Assembly (NCBI RefSeq): GCF_000178855.1
Contig: NZ_ADVG01000005.1
Coordinates: 1,116,001 to 1,180,000, forward strand
DNA from: Ktedonobacter racemifer DSM 44963
GTDB lineage: Bacteria > Chloroflexota > Ktedonobacteria > Ktedonobacterales > Ktedonobacteraceae
Direction of reading: 5' to 3'
Length of the DNA stretch: 64,000 bases
The position numbers and the translations under genes are program-made. Of the stretch, positions 9,273-19,336 are shown piece by piece. The notes beneath the pieces were generated by a model. It was not told where the DNA came from. It made no database searches and saw nothing but the letters and a program-made list of their open reading frames with translations. Numbering within the stretch: the stretch's first letter is position 1; each line of letters opens with the position of its first letter.

Positions 9273-9454
9273 AATTTGCTACCCTTCTCAGCATTTTTGT
9301 AGAAAGTGTATCATATTGACGTCCAGCAAAGGACGCGCCTTCGAGTTCAGTTCCTCTGGCACAGTGTAGCCAGTCTCCACTCAAGTTCTGGTGGTATAAT
9401 GCTGTTTTGGCGGCGCAATGTTTTTTTGCAATTGAGAGAGAAGAGAAAGAGTTT

Positions 9455-9793
9455 ATGCCACAAATTACAGAAGAATTTATGCGCGAGATGCTGGCAAAGA
9501 GCAGACCATACAGTGTGGTTATTTTGAAGGCCGGGCCAAAGATAGGGATGGAAGGGGTAAGAGATATCATCTGGCAGCACGGATGTAGGAATATGGAGTT
9601 ACGTATGGCTGGCCTGCTGCCGATCATATGCCGGGTCACGGACGACAGTGACGTCGCAGGCATTGGCATCTTCAATGCGAGCGAGGAGGAGGTGCGCAAG
9701 ATTATGGATGAGGATCCAGGTGTCCAGGCTGGCGTCTTCATCTATGACGTACATCCCTGTCAGAGCTTCCCCGGAGATAGCTTGCCAGGATAA
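9455..9793 (+). CDS. YciI-like small protein
   Basis: About 112 residues with the layout of a YCII-related ferredoxin-like domain: ARGxxGxxY-type C-terminal region (ASEEEVRKIMDEDPGVQAGVF) in which the protein helix predicts dimerisation, followed by DVHPCQSFPG. Function unknown; relatives are small enzymes or accessory domains. The ATG at 9455 follows a purine-rich tract (AGAGAAGAGAAAGAG) and is preferred over an upstream in-frame ATG at 9407. It is transcribed away from the hydrolase gene on its left and is followed by a strong hairpin. Confidence 0.68.
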   Translation: MPQITEEFMREMLAKSRPYSVVILKAGPKIGMEGVRDIIWQHGCRNMELRMAGLLPIICRVTDDSDVAGIGIFNASEEEVRKIMDEDPGVQAGVFIYDVHPCQSFPGDSLPG

Positions 9794-9904
9794 GAACCCG
9801 ATAAAGCAGGCTCCAGCGAATGCATGCCACCAGGTCCAGGGTATTGAACCCGATGGCATTTCGCGAATAGAGGTGACATTGCTATGAATTGTAACAGGCT
9901 ACAT

Positions 9905-9960
9905 TAGAGAGAGCCGGATATTGCTTCGCATAAGAGCGAAGCAATATCCGGCTCTCTCTA
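9905..9960. terminator. 25-bp perfect hairpin between convergent genes
   Basis: Arms 9905-9929 and 9936-9960 are perfect complements around a 6-base loop (ATAAGA). It lies between the YciI-like gene (plus) and the secreted beta-helix gene (minus), which converge. Probably a bidirectional terminator, though neither side has a long T run. Confidence 0.75.
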
Positions 9961-10010
9961 TGAACAGTGAATGTCCTGCTCTGGCTAGCACGGCTGCATT
10001 TCATGCTGCC

Positions 10011-11927
10011 TTATGGATAGCTCACGACAGTGACCGGGACATCCGGGTTGGCGGAGGTCGACGAGCCACCAGTGTCGTTGACCACGTGCTGGATACCACC
10101 GGACCCGGCCGTGGAGAGGAAGATCGTGAGCAGGTCGTGGAGGCTTGACGCCGGAAGGGTAGCGGGAACCTCGAATGCGTGTGCGGCGTAGATATCCACT
10201 CCCTGGTTGAAGAAGCTGTAACTGCCCATACCGTATCCGGCGAAGCTGGTCACAGTGTCCGCAACCTTGAAGGCCGCCCAGCCATCTACACCAGGAGCCT
10301 CCATCCAGGCCGACTGGGCAGGTGGATCATAGGGCATCTCATTCTGGAAGAAGATGTCGGTGCCGCCGTTACCGTTCCAAATCACCTCGTACTTCTGGTA
10401 GTGCTCGACGAAAAGGCCGTACGCAGTCACATTGTCACCATTCACGATGACACCAGTATCTGCTGTGTTGCTGGTCCAGCCCACGCCATTGCCATGGTCG
10501 GCCCGCCATGCCCAGATGTCATCGAGGATGACGTTGTCGCTATTGACGACCAGACTGGTCTTTGCGCTGCCCTGCTCCGCGCCACCAATACGGAAGAACA
10601 CATCCTGAAGGGCCGTCGGATCAGAGGCATCGTTGTCGCTGCGCGCGTGGCCGATTCCGACCTGCAACAGCGCCGGAGAGGTCTTTGCGCCCGCATCGAA
10701 GATCACCCCTGAGATCGAGATCCCCTTCGCACTCGAGACCGTCATTGCCTCGTTTCCATTGTCGGGAATCAGGGTTGGGAAACCGAGACCGAGCACGACA
10801 GTATCGGGATGCATGACCAGGAGGCTCTGGTCCAGGTGATAAACGCCCGGAGTCAGAATGAGGTCCTTCCCTAAAGCTAGTGCCACATTGATCTTCAACG
10901 CGGAGTCCGTTGGCTGAGCAATGAAGAACTTATTGAGAGAGAGGGACGAGCCGGGTGTCGCTCCGTTGGCCCACGTCGTGCCCACAGAGTTGTGTTGCGC
11001 CGAGGGCACGAAGACATTGTAGTTCCCGGTGGAGTCCATGTACAAATACGGAGCCTCGCGTGTCACGGGACTGGTCGCGAGCGTCGTGTATGGGCCACCA
11101 CATGACGACTGACTGGGGAAACACTGAGCGGGCGCGCCTACGACACCTGAGAAGACCTGGTTCCAGACACCGTTGGTCCAGCCATCCAGCTTGCTGTTGC
11201 GGACCATGAACTGCTGCTGCGAACCGTTGATCACGGTGCCGCCGTCGAAGGCCGAATCAGCGATGAAGCCTCCGCTCGCGTACGACGGGCCGGAGCAATA
11301 GTCCATAAGTGTGACCGGGCCGTTGATGTGGACCCGGCGCATCGGCGCGGCCTGCGACACGGCCCAGAACTCGCCGTTGTAGCAGCCAGCGTTGGGGGTG
11401 TTTACGTTAATGGTTAGGTTCGACAACGAGCGCCAGAAATTATCGAGCGCGATACAGTTGTTAGAGCCAAAGCATTGATTGTAGACATCAATGGACCCGT
11501 TGATGGTAACATCGCTCGGTGAGAGACCGAGGCCAGCCACCGTAGTGTAGTAGCCAACCTTGAAGTTGAGGGGAGCGGTACTGGATCCATAGGTGCCAGG
11601 TGCAAACAGGAGTGCGTAACGCTGGGTTCCAAACTGGTTGGAGACCTGCTGGTTTGCTATGGAATCGACCGTCGCCTGAATCTGGCTCTGTGGCATACTG
11701 GGATTGAAGATATAGACATTCGAGCCAAAATTGGGTTGGCTGGACGCCGACGAAGCCGCATGGGCGGGGGCGGCACCGCTGGTAGCCATCACACATACGA
11801 AGGCCACAAGGACGCATGCAACGAAGATCGAAAGACGACGCTGCCATCCGCTATCAATGCGGACGCGCTGCGCCCTGTGGGGGCCTGGCTTCCATTGCCA
11901 TTGGGAAAGAAATGTGCGCAAGTTCAT
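10011..11927 (-). CDS. Secreted right-handed beta-helix protein
   Basis: About 638 residues. After a basic N-terminus there is a signal peptide ending near AHAASS, then a large exported domain with repeated Asn/Asp/Gly-rich coils (DNVILDDIWAWRADHGN, GISISGVIFDAG, FMVRNSKLDGW) typical of pectate-lyase-like parallel beta-helices. Similar proteins from actinomycetes carry odd database labels (adenylyl cyclase, coagulation factor-like), which are probably not functional descriptions. Polysaccharide binding or cleavage is the likeliest role. The ATG at 11927 has AAGGAGG almost touching it; a TTG at 11957 is an alternative start. Confidence 0.78.
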   Translation of the reverse strand: MNLRTFLSQWQWKPGPHRAQRVRIDSGWQRRLSIFVACVLVAFVCVMATSGAAPAHAASSASSQPNFGSNVYIFNPSMPQSQIQATVDSIANQQVSNQFGTQRYALLFAPGTYGSSTAPLNFKVGYYTTVAGLGLSPSDVTINGSIDVYNQCFGSNNCIALDNFWRSLSNLTINVNTPNAGCYNGEFWAVSQAAPMRRVHINGPVTLMDYCSGPSYASGGFIADSAFDGGTVINGSQQQFMVRNSKLDGWTNGVWNQVFSGVVGAPAQCFPSQSSCGGPYTTLATSPVTREAPYLYMDSTGNYNVFVPSAQHNSVGTTWANGATPGSSLSLNKFFIAQPTDSALKINVALALGKDLILTPGVYHLDQSLLVMHPDTVVLGLGFPTLIPDNGNEAMTVSSAKGISISGVIFDAGAKTSPALLQVGIGHARSDNDASDPTALQDVFFRIGGAEQGSAKTSLVVNSDNVILDDIWAWRADHGNGVGWTSNTADTGVIVNGDNVTAYGLFVEHYQKYEVIWNGNGGTDIFFQNEMPYDPPAQSAWMEAPGVDGWAAFKVADTVTSFAGYGMGSYSFFNQGVDIYAAHAFEVPATLPASSLHDLLTIFLSTAGSGGIQHVVNDTGGSSTSANPDVPVTVVSYP

Positions 11928-12409
11928 CTCCTCCTTGATTTGTAAATTTTGCCGCAACCCTGCGGCTCTCGCATCTGTTCAGAAGAAACAACCCGCCATG
12001 ACCAATTGCACCTCGGTATGCTCACCCAGGCCAGCGGGCAGTCCTGAGTAGTCAATCCTGAACGGGCTTTCCAGGATGTATAGCCTTGTCCCTCCCCTTT
12101 CCCCAACCATATTGATAAATTTCAATATAGAATGGTTTTTTTACAAAACATTTGGGACGTAACTATCATAGTATAGAGTCAGAAACCGCTTTCTGCAAGA
12201 CATACTTTTTCTCACTTGACTTTCAATCTCGTCCGCTTAAGTCTTAGTGTCCTCATTTCTCAATGAGACACGCCTCTTCCAAGAAGGCTGCGAGGTTAAA
12301 TAAATTGCTGCTTTTTGTTGGAAATTGGAATACATTTATGCTTCTGAAGAGTTACCCCTAATGTAGAGTATTCTGGTCATGTGCTGTATCCGTTTGAAAG
12401 GGAATTTCT
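11928..12409. other. Intergenic region between divergent genes
   Basis: About 480 bases separating the secreted beta-helix gene and the MFS transporter, which are transcribed apart. It must hold both promoters. The stretch 12110-12200 is AT-rich. I see no gene, clear hairpin or repeat in it. Confidence 0.6.
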
Positions 12410-13720
12410 GTGCTGGCAAAGTATATCCGTTTGCGCTTTCACTATGGTTGGCTGATTGCGATCATCACGTTCCTGGCGCTCCTCGCTTCGGCTGGGATGC
12501 GTTCGACGCCGAGCGTCCTGATTGTTCCGCTTGAGAAGAATTTTGGCTGGAGTAACGCCACTATTTCGTTTGCGATCTCTATCAACCTTGTGCTCTATGG
12601 CTTGAGTGGTCCTTTCGCGGCGGCTCTGATGCAGCGTATGGGCATTCGTCGCGTCATGATCGGAGCACTGATCCTGATCGCGCTGGCGTGTGGGCTGACG
12701 ACGGTGATGACTGCTCCCTGGCAGTTGGACCTGCTCTGGGGCGTTCTGGTAGGCCTGGCAACGGGATCAATCGCCTCAGTTCTGGCGGCCCTGATTGCCA
12801 ACCGCTGGTTTGTGAAGAACAGAGGTCTCGTGATGGGGCTGCTAACGGCCAGCAATGCGACCGGCCAGCTTGTTTTCCTCCCATTGCTGGCCTCACTCGC
12901 GGTCTCGTGGGGCTGGCGCGCTTCGGCCTGGGCGACCGCCATCGCCGCGCTTATACTCCTTCCCCTGGTTATTCTCCTCTTTAGTGATCATCCGCGTGAT
13001 ATCGGCTTACGCCCTTACGGCGCAGATCCAGAGGAGGAGGATCCATCGAATGCGACGAATGCGACTGGCAATCCCTTCTCCGATGCCATCAAGGGCCTGG
13101 TACTCGGGATGCGCTCGAAAGATTTCTGGCTCCTTGCTGGGAGTTTCTTCATTTGTGGTGCCTCTACCAATGGCTTGATCGGAACACACCTTATTCCCGC
13201 GTCGATGGATCATGGTATTTCAGAGGTGACGGCGGCGAGTATGCTGGCGCTCATTGGCATCTTTGACCTGATCGGAACCACCGTATCTGGCTGGTTGTCT
13301 GATCGCGTCGACGCTCGCTGGCTGCTCTGCTGGTATTATGGTTTGCGCGGGCTGTCACTGCTCCTGCTGCCCTATGCCCTGGGTAGCACCTATCTTCTCC
13401 TGCTTGTTTTCATCGTCTTCTATGGCCTGGATTGGGTGGCGACCGTTCCTCCCACGTCTCGCCTGGCCGCCGATATCTTCGGCAAAGAGCAGGTGGCCAT
13501 CGTCTATGGCTGGATCTTTGCCGCTCACCAGTTTGGGGCAGCGACGGCTGCCTATACCGCGGGCGCGCTTCGCACCACGGAGGGCAGCTATCAAATTAGC
13601 TTCATTTCCGCGGGCATCCTCTGCCTGTTCGCAGCGGGCATGGTCATTCGTATTGGCCGAACACGCCGTGAGCAGGTAGCAATAGAGATTCCAGTAGAGT
13701 CAGCTAGCGCCCTTCAGTAG
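12410..13720 (+). CDS. MFS transporter
   Basis: A 436-residue major facilitator with about 12 membrane helices in two halves joined by a hydrophilic loop (HPRDIGLRPYGADPEEEDPSNATN). The loop 2-3 signature is present as LMQRMGIRRVMI, and the second-half counterpart as GWLSDRVDARWLL. The overall pattern, starting with HYGWLIAIITFLALLASAGMRS, resembles the oxalate/formate and monocarboxylate-type transporter group. Substrate unknown. GTG start with AAAGGGA 7 bases upstream. It is 29 bases before the CopC-CopD gene and probably co-transcribed with it. Confidence 0.9.
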   Translation: MLAKYIRLRFHYGWLIAIITFLALLASAGMRSTPSVLIVPLEKNFGWSNATISFAISINLVLYGLSGPFAAALMQRMGIRRVMIGALILIALACGLTTVMTAPWQLDLLWGVLVGLATGSIASVLAALIANRWFVKNRGLVMGLLTASNATGQLVFLPLLASLAVSWGWRASAWATAIAALILLPLVILLFSDHPRDIGLRPYGADPEEEDPSNATNATGNPFSDAIKGLVLGMRSKDFWLLAGSFFICGASTNGLIGTHLIPASMDHGISEVTAASMLALIGIFDLIGTTVSGWLSDRVDARWLLCWYYGLRGLSLLLLPYALGSTYLLLLVFIVFYGLDWVATVPPTSRLAADIFGKEQVAIVYGWIFAAHQFGAATAAYTAGALRTTEGSYQISFISAGILCLFAAGMVIRIGRTRREQVAIEIPVESASALQ

Positions 13721-13749
13721 CAAGCACACAATAGGAGAAGAGAGGCGGC

Positions 13750-15036
13750 ATGGACAGACAGCACGGCGGAAGAAGACAGTATGGTTTTGTGCTGTCCATC
13801 GCATTGCTCCTCGCGGGCCTCGTCATGTTTCTGCCGGGCAAAGCCCATGCCCAGGCATTGCATGCCGTGCTGTTGAGTTCTTCTCCCGCGGAGGGAAGTG
13901 TGCTGGCACACTCCCCTTCCACGGTTCGGCTGTGGTTCTCGGAACCAGTACAACTGGTAGGGCAATCGCTGACGATCTTCGCTCCATCGGGAGACGCTAT
14001 CAGGCAAGAAACCATTCAGGTGCGGGGCCAGGAGATCAGCATGCCGCTTAAGGCCAGCACAGAAGGAACCTACCTGGTCAACTGGCAGGTCATCTCGGAG
14101 GATACAGATCCCACCAGTGGAAGCTTTACCTTTAGCATTGGACATCCAGGTGGTGCATGGGCTGGAACTGTTAGCGATAACACTTCAGCGACAGGGTTCT
14201 GGTTGCAAATCCTCGCGCATCTACTGCATTTTCTGGGCTATGCGCTCAGCTTTGGCGTGCTGGCCTTTCTCCGCCTGGTTGTCTATCCAGCCGTACCGTC
14301 GCAGCGGGAGACACTACAACAGCCCATCTGGCGACTCGTCAATCTTGGCATTCTCGTCTTACTGCTTGCCGAGGGCGCGGCTCTCATCGCGCAGTCTGCC
14401 AGTTTGAGGGGGCATGCGATCTTTGATCTTGCCTTCATTGTAACCATCCTGGGGTCCAGTTTTGGGCGCGTTCTGGCACTCCGCCTTGGTGCGGCTCTGA
14501 CACTCTGGATACTGGTTGGGATCGCCCAGCAGGGCAGCAAGAGAGCCGTGACACTCTCCCTGGTCCTGGGAGGAGTATCGGCCTTTATTGATAGTGATGC
14601 GAGCCACGCCATCTCTTCACAGATGGCGTGGCTCGCCTTGCTGGCAACAACACTACATATCACGGCCATGGGGGTCTGGCTTGGTGGCTTGATTGCATTG
14701 CTCACGCTTTGGAGGCTTCAGGCGACGAAGGCTTATCGAAATGCGCTGCTTCTCCGCTTTGGTCCATTGGCTCTGGCTTCGGTAGCCGAACTGTTCCTGA
14801 CGGGTATCGTGCTCTCCTGGTTACACCTGGCACAGGTGACGGACCTCTTCACGACATCCTATGGTCGTGTGCTTGGCATCAAGGCACTGGCTTTATTTCT
14901 TCCGCTCCTCTTCGCTATGCTTAGTAATTGGCAACAGCAGCCCTCACGAAAACGCTGGTGGCTGCTGGAGGCATTATCTCTGCTAGGCATGCTCGTGCTC
15001 GCGGCTACGCTTGTCTCGCTTCCAGCCCCGCGCTGA
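13750..15036 (+). CDS. CopC-CopD fusion, copper-resistance-type membrane protein
   Basis: A 428-residue fusion. A signal peptide (about residues 1-36, ending AHAQA) precedes a CopC-like beta-sandwich (HAVLLSSSPAEGS to SGSFTFSIG), then a CopD-like domain of about eight membrane helices. A mature N-terminal His, as in copper-binding CopC proteins, is plausible. The usual second copper ligand motif DGHP is replaced by DTDP, so Cu(II) binding may be weakened or absent. Role presumed copper handling at the cell surface. AGGAG precedes the ATG. It ends two bases before the convergent kinase gene. Confidence 0.85.
   Translation: MDRQHGGRRQYGFVLSIALLLAGLVMFLPGKAHAQALHAVLLSSSPAEGSVLAHSPSTVRLWFSEPVQLVGQSLTIFAPSGDAIRQETIQVRGQEISMPLKASTEGTYLVNWQVISEDTDPTSGSFTFSIGHPGGAWAGTVSDNTSATGFWLQILAHLLHFLGYALSFGVLAFLRLVVYPAVPSQRETLQQPIWRLVNLGILVLLLAEGAALIAQSASLRGHAIFDLAFIVTILGSSFGRVLALRLGAALTLWILVGIAQQGSKRAVTLSLVLGGVSAFIDSDASHAISSQMAWLALLATTLHITAMGVWLGGLIALLTLWRLQATKAYRNALLLRFGPLALASVAELFLTGIVLSWLHLAQVTDLFTTSYGRVLGIKALALFLPLLFAMLSNWQQQPSRKRWWLLEALSLLGMLVLAATLVSLPAPR
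14599..14636. repeat. 16-bp perfect palindrome inside the CopC-CopD gene
   Basis: Arms 14599-14614 and 14621-14636 are perfect complements around a 6-base loop. The sequence encodes the segment ASHAISSQMAWLAL between two membrane helices of the CopD part and leaves the frame open. Confidence 0.8.
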
Positions 15037-15038
15037 CC

Positions 15039-17909
15039 CTACCCCATATATCCCAGTTCTCTCGACTTATCCAGGGCTTCTCGGGCCTCTTGCTGGCGTC
15101 CTACCAGGTTCAGCACCAGGCCTTTGTTGTAGTAAGCCAGGGCGTATTTGGGATCGAGGCGCAGGGCCTGGTTATATGCCTCAAGCGCTTCGTCATAGCG
15201 CTTGAGCGCCTTGAAGATCAAGCCCCGATTATTGTGGGCCGCAACAAAGTTCTCATCCAGGCGCAGCACCTGCTCATAGGCCGCCAGCGCCTCTTCATAG
15301 CGCCGTAAAGCCAGCAAGGCATTGCCTTTCCGATTCAACGTAATCGTATCGTTGGGATGGGTACGAAGGATATCGTTGCATGCGTCGAGGGCCTCCTGGT
15401 TGCGCCCCAGGTCGTAGAGGGCCAGCGCTCTACGGCTACGAAACTTCAGGGATGTGGAGTCATGCACCAGGGACTGCTCAAAGGCGTCGAGGGCCTCTTG
15501 ATGGCGTCCCAGCGCGCTCAGGGCCAGGCCCTTGTTATAATATCCCGTAGCATAGGAGGGACTCAGACGTATAAGCTGTTCGTACATCTCCAGCGCTTCG
15601 CGATATCTCCCCAGTTCATAGAGGGCATCTCCACGGTCTCGATAGCTCTTCGCATCCTGCGAACCAAGCTCGGCAGCCTTCTCGAAGGCGTCGAGGGCCT
15701 CCTGGTAGCGCCTCATTTCATAGAGAACATCGCCTTTATCGCTATAGACCAGCGCGTCACGAGGATCAAGCCGCTGCGCCTGCTCCAGCATCTGTAGCGC
15801 CTCGGGGTAACGCCGTTGGGATTTATAGATGATACCTTTATTAATGTAAGCGGAAATAGCACTGGAATCCAGCCTCAACACGAGGTCATACACTTGCAAG
15901 GCCTCGTCATCGCGGCGCAAACCAAGGAAGGCATTGCCTTTGCGAATCAGATAGGTCACATTGTTTGGCTCCAGACGCAGAGCGGCTTCGCTTGCCAGCA
16001 AGGCCTCGTCATATCGCTTGAGATTATTTAACACCCAGGCCTTATTGCCATATGCCTGCGTAAATTGCGGATCGAGACGAATCGCCTCTTCGCAGGCTTG
16101 CAAGGCCTCGTCATAGCGCTGTAAGAGACAGAGCACATAGCCCAGGTTGCCAAAGGGATCGCTGTAAGAAGGGTCCAGAATGGTCGCCTGCTTATAGACT
16201 GCGACAGCCTCTGTGTATCTCTTCAGGCCAATCAGCGCCAATCCCTTGCGGTTATACATCACAGCGCTCCGGGGGTCAAGCGCGATGGCATGATCGCAGG
16301 CTTTGATGGCCTCGTCATAGCGACCCAATGTATTGAGCAAGCGGGCCATGCTAATGTAGGCATTGATGTAGGCAGGATTGATGCGCACCGCCTGCTCGTA
16401 CGCCTCTATTGCCTCGGGATAGCGCTTCATAGCACTTAAGACCAGACCCTTGTTGTTATAGGCCGCGGTATAGCGTGGGTTGAGACGTAATGCATCTTCA
16501 TGCGCGTCCAGGGCCTCTTCATAACGCTCCAGGCCCCAGAGCGCATTCCCTTTGCGCGTATAAGAGGCGGCATCATTGGGGTCGAGACGAAGCGCCTGTT
16601 CACATGCCTGCAGCGCCTCTGCATCTCTCCCGACAAGCGTAAGGATCCATCCCTTACTGCTATAAGCCAGCATATGTGAAGGATCAATCTGGATAGCCCG
16701 ATCCCAGGCCTGGAGCGCCTCTTCATAACGCTTCAGGTTCGCTAATGTGAGGCCCTTGTTATAATGGAACTCAGCATTAGAGGGTTCCAGCAGAATGGCC
16801 TGCTCAAAGGACGCTAAGGCCTGCGTATCCCGTAAGAGATCGCTCAAAAGCAGGCCTTTCCGATTATAGAGGGCCGCGCGCGTTGGGCTACGTTGTATCT
16901 CCTGCTCACAGGCGAAGAGAGCGTCCTCAAGCGCCTTCGTAGATTTCGGTGCCTCGGTTTCCGGGGCAGGCGTTCGCTGAAATGTTTTTTCCGTCTGGGG
17001 ACTTTCAGTTCCCACGGCAGGCGCTATCGAGACAGGTGTATTGGCTGCGGTTGATGGGAGAGCTTTCGCCGGCATGGGCACCGCCTGCCGTAGGGCCGAT
17101 ACAAATGCTTGTACATCGGCGTGGCGCTCCGTACGCTGTTTGGCAAGCGCCCTGAGTACCGCCTGCTCAACCGCAAGCGGGAGCGTGGGATTGTACTGAC
17201 GTAGCGCGACAGGCTGTTCAGTCGCATGCAGAAAGCCAATGGCGATAAAGTCGCCGGCCTGGAAGGGCTGACGACCTGTGAAGAGTTCGTAGGCGATACA
17301 CCCCAGGGCATACTGGTCGCTCTCCCGACTCAGCTTTCCCTGGAACTGCTCGGGGGCCATATATAATGGGGTTCCCACTACCGACGTTACCAGTTGTGAA
17401 CGCGTCGTGGCCGAGGCAATAGTGGCAATGCCAAAATCCGCTAGTAACGCATCACCCTGCGCATTGAAGAGAATATTCTCTGGCTTGATATCACGGTGAA
17501 TGACGTTATGCTGATGCGCAAAGGCAAGCGCCTCTCCCACCTGAGATAGGATTGAAATAGCCTGTTCAATTGAGAGGGGCAGCCTTTGTCTGAGGCGTTC
17601 ACGCAACGAGCCACCCGCCGCATATTCAGTGATCAGGTAGGGCGCGGGTGCCCCTTCGAGAAAACCCACATCTAGCAGTGGCAGAATATAATGATGTTTA
17701 AGGCTCTCTAAAAACTGGGCTTCCTGCAAGAACTGCTCACGTTCTTGCTCAGTCTGGAGAAACATGTGAAGCAGTTTGACAGCAACCACGCGCTCTTTCA
17801 GCAATGTATGGTGCGCAAGATAGACCTGGCCGAACCCACCACTACTGATCCGGGAGGAAAGTTGATAATTACCAATACGTCTACCAAGATAGTCCTTCTC
17901 TTCAGGCAT
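15039..17909 (-). CDS. Ser/Thr protein kinase with 18 TPR repeats
   Basis: About 956 residues. The N-terminal Hanks-type kinase domain (residues about 13-275) is complete: glycine loop SSGGFGQVY, catalytic Lys45 (VAVKLL), HRDIKPEN at 138, DFG at 158 and GTPLYMAPEQ. No membrane helix follows. After a short linker come 18 consecutive 34-residue TPR units of the pattern AYxxKGxxLxxLxRYEEALxAxExAxRLDP, from about residue 330 to the C-terminus. The protein is probably a cytoplasmic kinase whose TPR superhelix recruits substrates. ATG at 17909 follows AAAGGAG by 7 bases; a TTG 18 bases upstream is less likely. Confidence 0.95.
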   Translation of the reverse strand: MPEEKDYLGRRIGNYQLSSRISSGGFGQVYLAHHTLLKERVVAVKLLHMFLQTEQEREQFLQEAQFLESLKHHYILPLLDVGFLEGAPAPYLITEYAAGGSLRERLRQRLPLSIEQAISILSQVGEALAFAHQHNVIHRDIKPENILFNAQGDALLADFGIATIASATTRSQLVTSVVGTPLYMAPEQFQGKLSRESDQYALGCIAYELFTGRQPFQAGDFIAIGFLHATEQPVALRQYNPTLPLAVEQAVLRALAKQRTERHADVQAFVSALRQAVPMPAKALPSTAANTPVSIAPAVGTESPQTEKTFQRTPAPETEAPKSTKALEDALFACEQEIQRSPTRAALYNRKGLLLSDLLRDTQALASFEQAILLEPSNAEFHYNKGLTLANLKRYEEALQAWDRAIQIDPSHMLAYSSKGWILTLVGRDAEALQACEQALRLDPNDAASYTRKGNALWGLERYEEALDAHEDALRLNPRYTAAYNNKGLVLSAMKRYPEAIEAYEQAVRINPAYINAYISMARLLNTLGRYDEAIKACDHAIALDPRSAVMYNRKGLALIGLKRYTEAVAVYKQATILDPSYSDPFGNLGYVLCLLQRYDEALQACEEAIRLDPQFTQAYGNKAWVLNNLKRYDEALLASEAALRLEPNNVTYLIRKGNAFLGLRRDDEALQVYDLVLRLDSSAISAYINKGIIYKSQRRYPEALQMLEQAQRLDPRDALVYSDKGDVLYEMRRYQEALDAFEKAAELGSQDAKSYRDRGDALYELGRYREALEMYEQLIRLSPSYATGYYNKGLALSALGRHQEALDAFEQSLVHDSTSLKFRSRRALALYDLGRNQEALDACNDILRTHPNDTITLNRKGNALLALRRYEEALAAYEQVLRLDENFVAAHNNRGLIFKALKRYDEALEAYNQALRLDPKYALAYYNKGLVLNLVGRQQEAREALDKSRELGYMG

Positions 17910-18349
17910 AAGATACTCCTTTTTCAATCATGTCTGGGCAGAGGGAAAAATAGCCAGTAACCATGTAATAGTACTCTTTGCGCCCTCATAATAGCTTATC
18001 AGGAATAAGAGGGATCATGATTGTTTGCAATACTGCAACATAGTATACGTCCTTCTCCCCACAACATATCTCGCAAGCAAAGAGGACTCATAGGCCAGAA
18101 GGGTGCTACAAACTCACAACAATCCCATTTCGTGAATACAAACTGGAGATTAAATTTAGCTCATTATACAATAATACACAAGCGAGAGGACCCAGATCCA
18201 GATTAATAATACACCTGATAAGACCTGAAAAGCAGACAAACAAACGAGAAAGGAATAGAGCAAGCAATGAAGATTGAACTGTTTGTGGAGGAGAAATGCA
18301 GACCCTTTATTGCCAGCAGTCAGCCCACCAGCGTCCTCGTTGAGCAGAA
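17910..18349. other. Intergenic region upstream of the TPR kinase
   Basis: About 440 bases, AT-rich around 17940-18190, holding the kinase promoter on the minus strand. I see no supported gene or strong repeat here. Confidence 0.55.
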
Positions 18350-18385
18350 AAAATGTGCCAGCCATGAGTATGGCTGGCACATTTT
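18350..18385 (-). terminator. Rho-independent terminator of the PhyH gene
   Basis: 16-bp perfect stem (18350-18365 with 18370-18385, loop GAGT) starting 2 bases after the stop of the PhyH-type gene. On the minus strand the second arm runs into ATTTTTTC, giving a U tract. Typical intrinsic terminator. Confidence 0.88.
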
Positions 18386-18387
18386 GA

Positions 18388-19194
18388 TCAGGCACCTTCA
18401 AAATGCTCACGTAACGCGCCTGGATCAATGGCGGTATCTTTTACCTGGTAACGGTTGTCAGTCGAGAGACGCAGACGATCGGGCGTCAGGTTCGGAAGCG
18501 CCTTGTGAATGGTATAGGAGCGGAAGAAGAGCGCGTCGCCTGGGGCAAAGTCAGACGTATGCCAGGTAGCCTGAGACTCGTCAACGGGAACGCCACGCCC
18601 TCCCACTGCGCCTGGATGCTGCACGGTATGCTCGATATACCCTTGTTTATGGGAACCAGGCCAGACGGCCAACCCACCCAGCTCCATAGGGCACGCTCCC
18701 AGCGGCGTCCAACAGGAGTATGTCTCAACAGAGCCGCGAATATAGAAAAAATCCTGGTGCGCAGGCGTGGTCCAGTTGACAGAGCCGGGGAAGGTGATGC
18801 GTCCAATGCGACGCGGATGCACGAAAACCTCACCATCCAACAACTTCTGCGCGACCGCCATCAGACTGGTGTGCGCAGGGAAGTCGTGAAAGAGAGGCGT
18901 ACGCAAGATCTTGCGATAGACATCCGTATACTCACGCATCCCCTCAGTCTTGGGCTCAACATCCGGATAAACAACAGCATCCATCAAGGGATAACGCGGA
19001 TCGAGCCAACCCGCCTCATTGAGATGCTCCAGAACGGCACGACGCACCTCCAGTACGTCCTCCGCTAGAACCAACTCGCGAAAGAAGAGATAGCCATATT
19101 CATGCATCTGGGCACGCAGTGTCTCCGCGCTCTGCGTAGAATCAGCCTCAATAAACGGCGTATACTCGCGCCTCTCGGAAATGACTTCACTCAT
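18388..19194 (-). CDS. PhyH-family Fe(II)/2-oxoglutarate dioxygenase
   Basis: About 268 residues. Iron-binding facial triad visible as HQDFFYIRG (His and Asp) and a distal His in SYTIHKALPN, followed by the Arg-rich strand DRLRLSTDNRYQ expected to hold 2-oxoglutarate. Phytanoyl-CoA dioxygenase-like proteins hydroxylate diverse small molecules; the substrate is unknown. The ATG at 19194 has AGGAGG 7 bases upstream, clearly better than the longer frame. It is divergent from the AraC regulator with a 142-base shared promoter region, so regulation by that protein is likely. Confidence 0.86.
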   Translation of the reverse strand: MSEVISERREYTPFIEADSTQSAETLRAQMHEYGYLFFRELVLAEDVLEVRRAVLEHLNEAGWLDPRYPLMDAVVYPDVEPKTEGMREYTDVYRKILRTPLFHDFPAHTSLMAVAQKLLDGEVFVHPRRIGRITFPGSVNWTTPAHQDFFYIRGSVETYSCWTPLGACPMELGGLAVWPGSHKQGYIEHTVQHPGAVGGRGVPVDESQATWHTSDFAPGDALFFRSYTIHKALPNLTPDRLRLSTDNRYQVKDTAIDPGALREHFEGA

Positions 19195-19336
19195 GTACAA
19201 ACCTCCTATGAGTGTTGAGATATAATACATTCAACTCTATCGATGATAAAAGCATACGTGAGAATGGCGAAGATTGCTTGTCGATTTAGTGGAGCATTTT
19301 GGCATTTTCTCGGAGATCGCATAGAGGCAGGTGACG

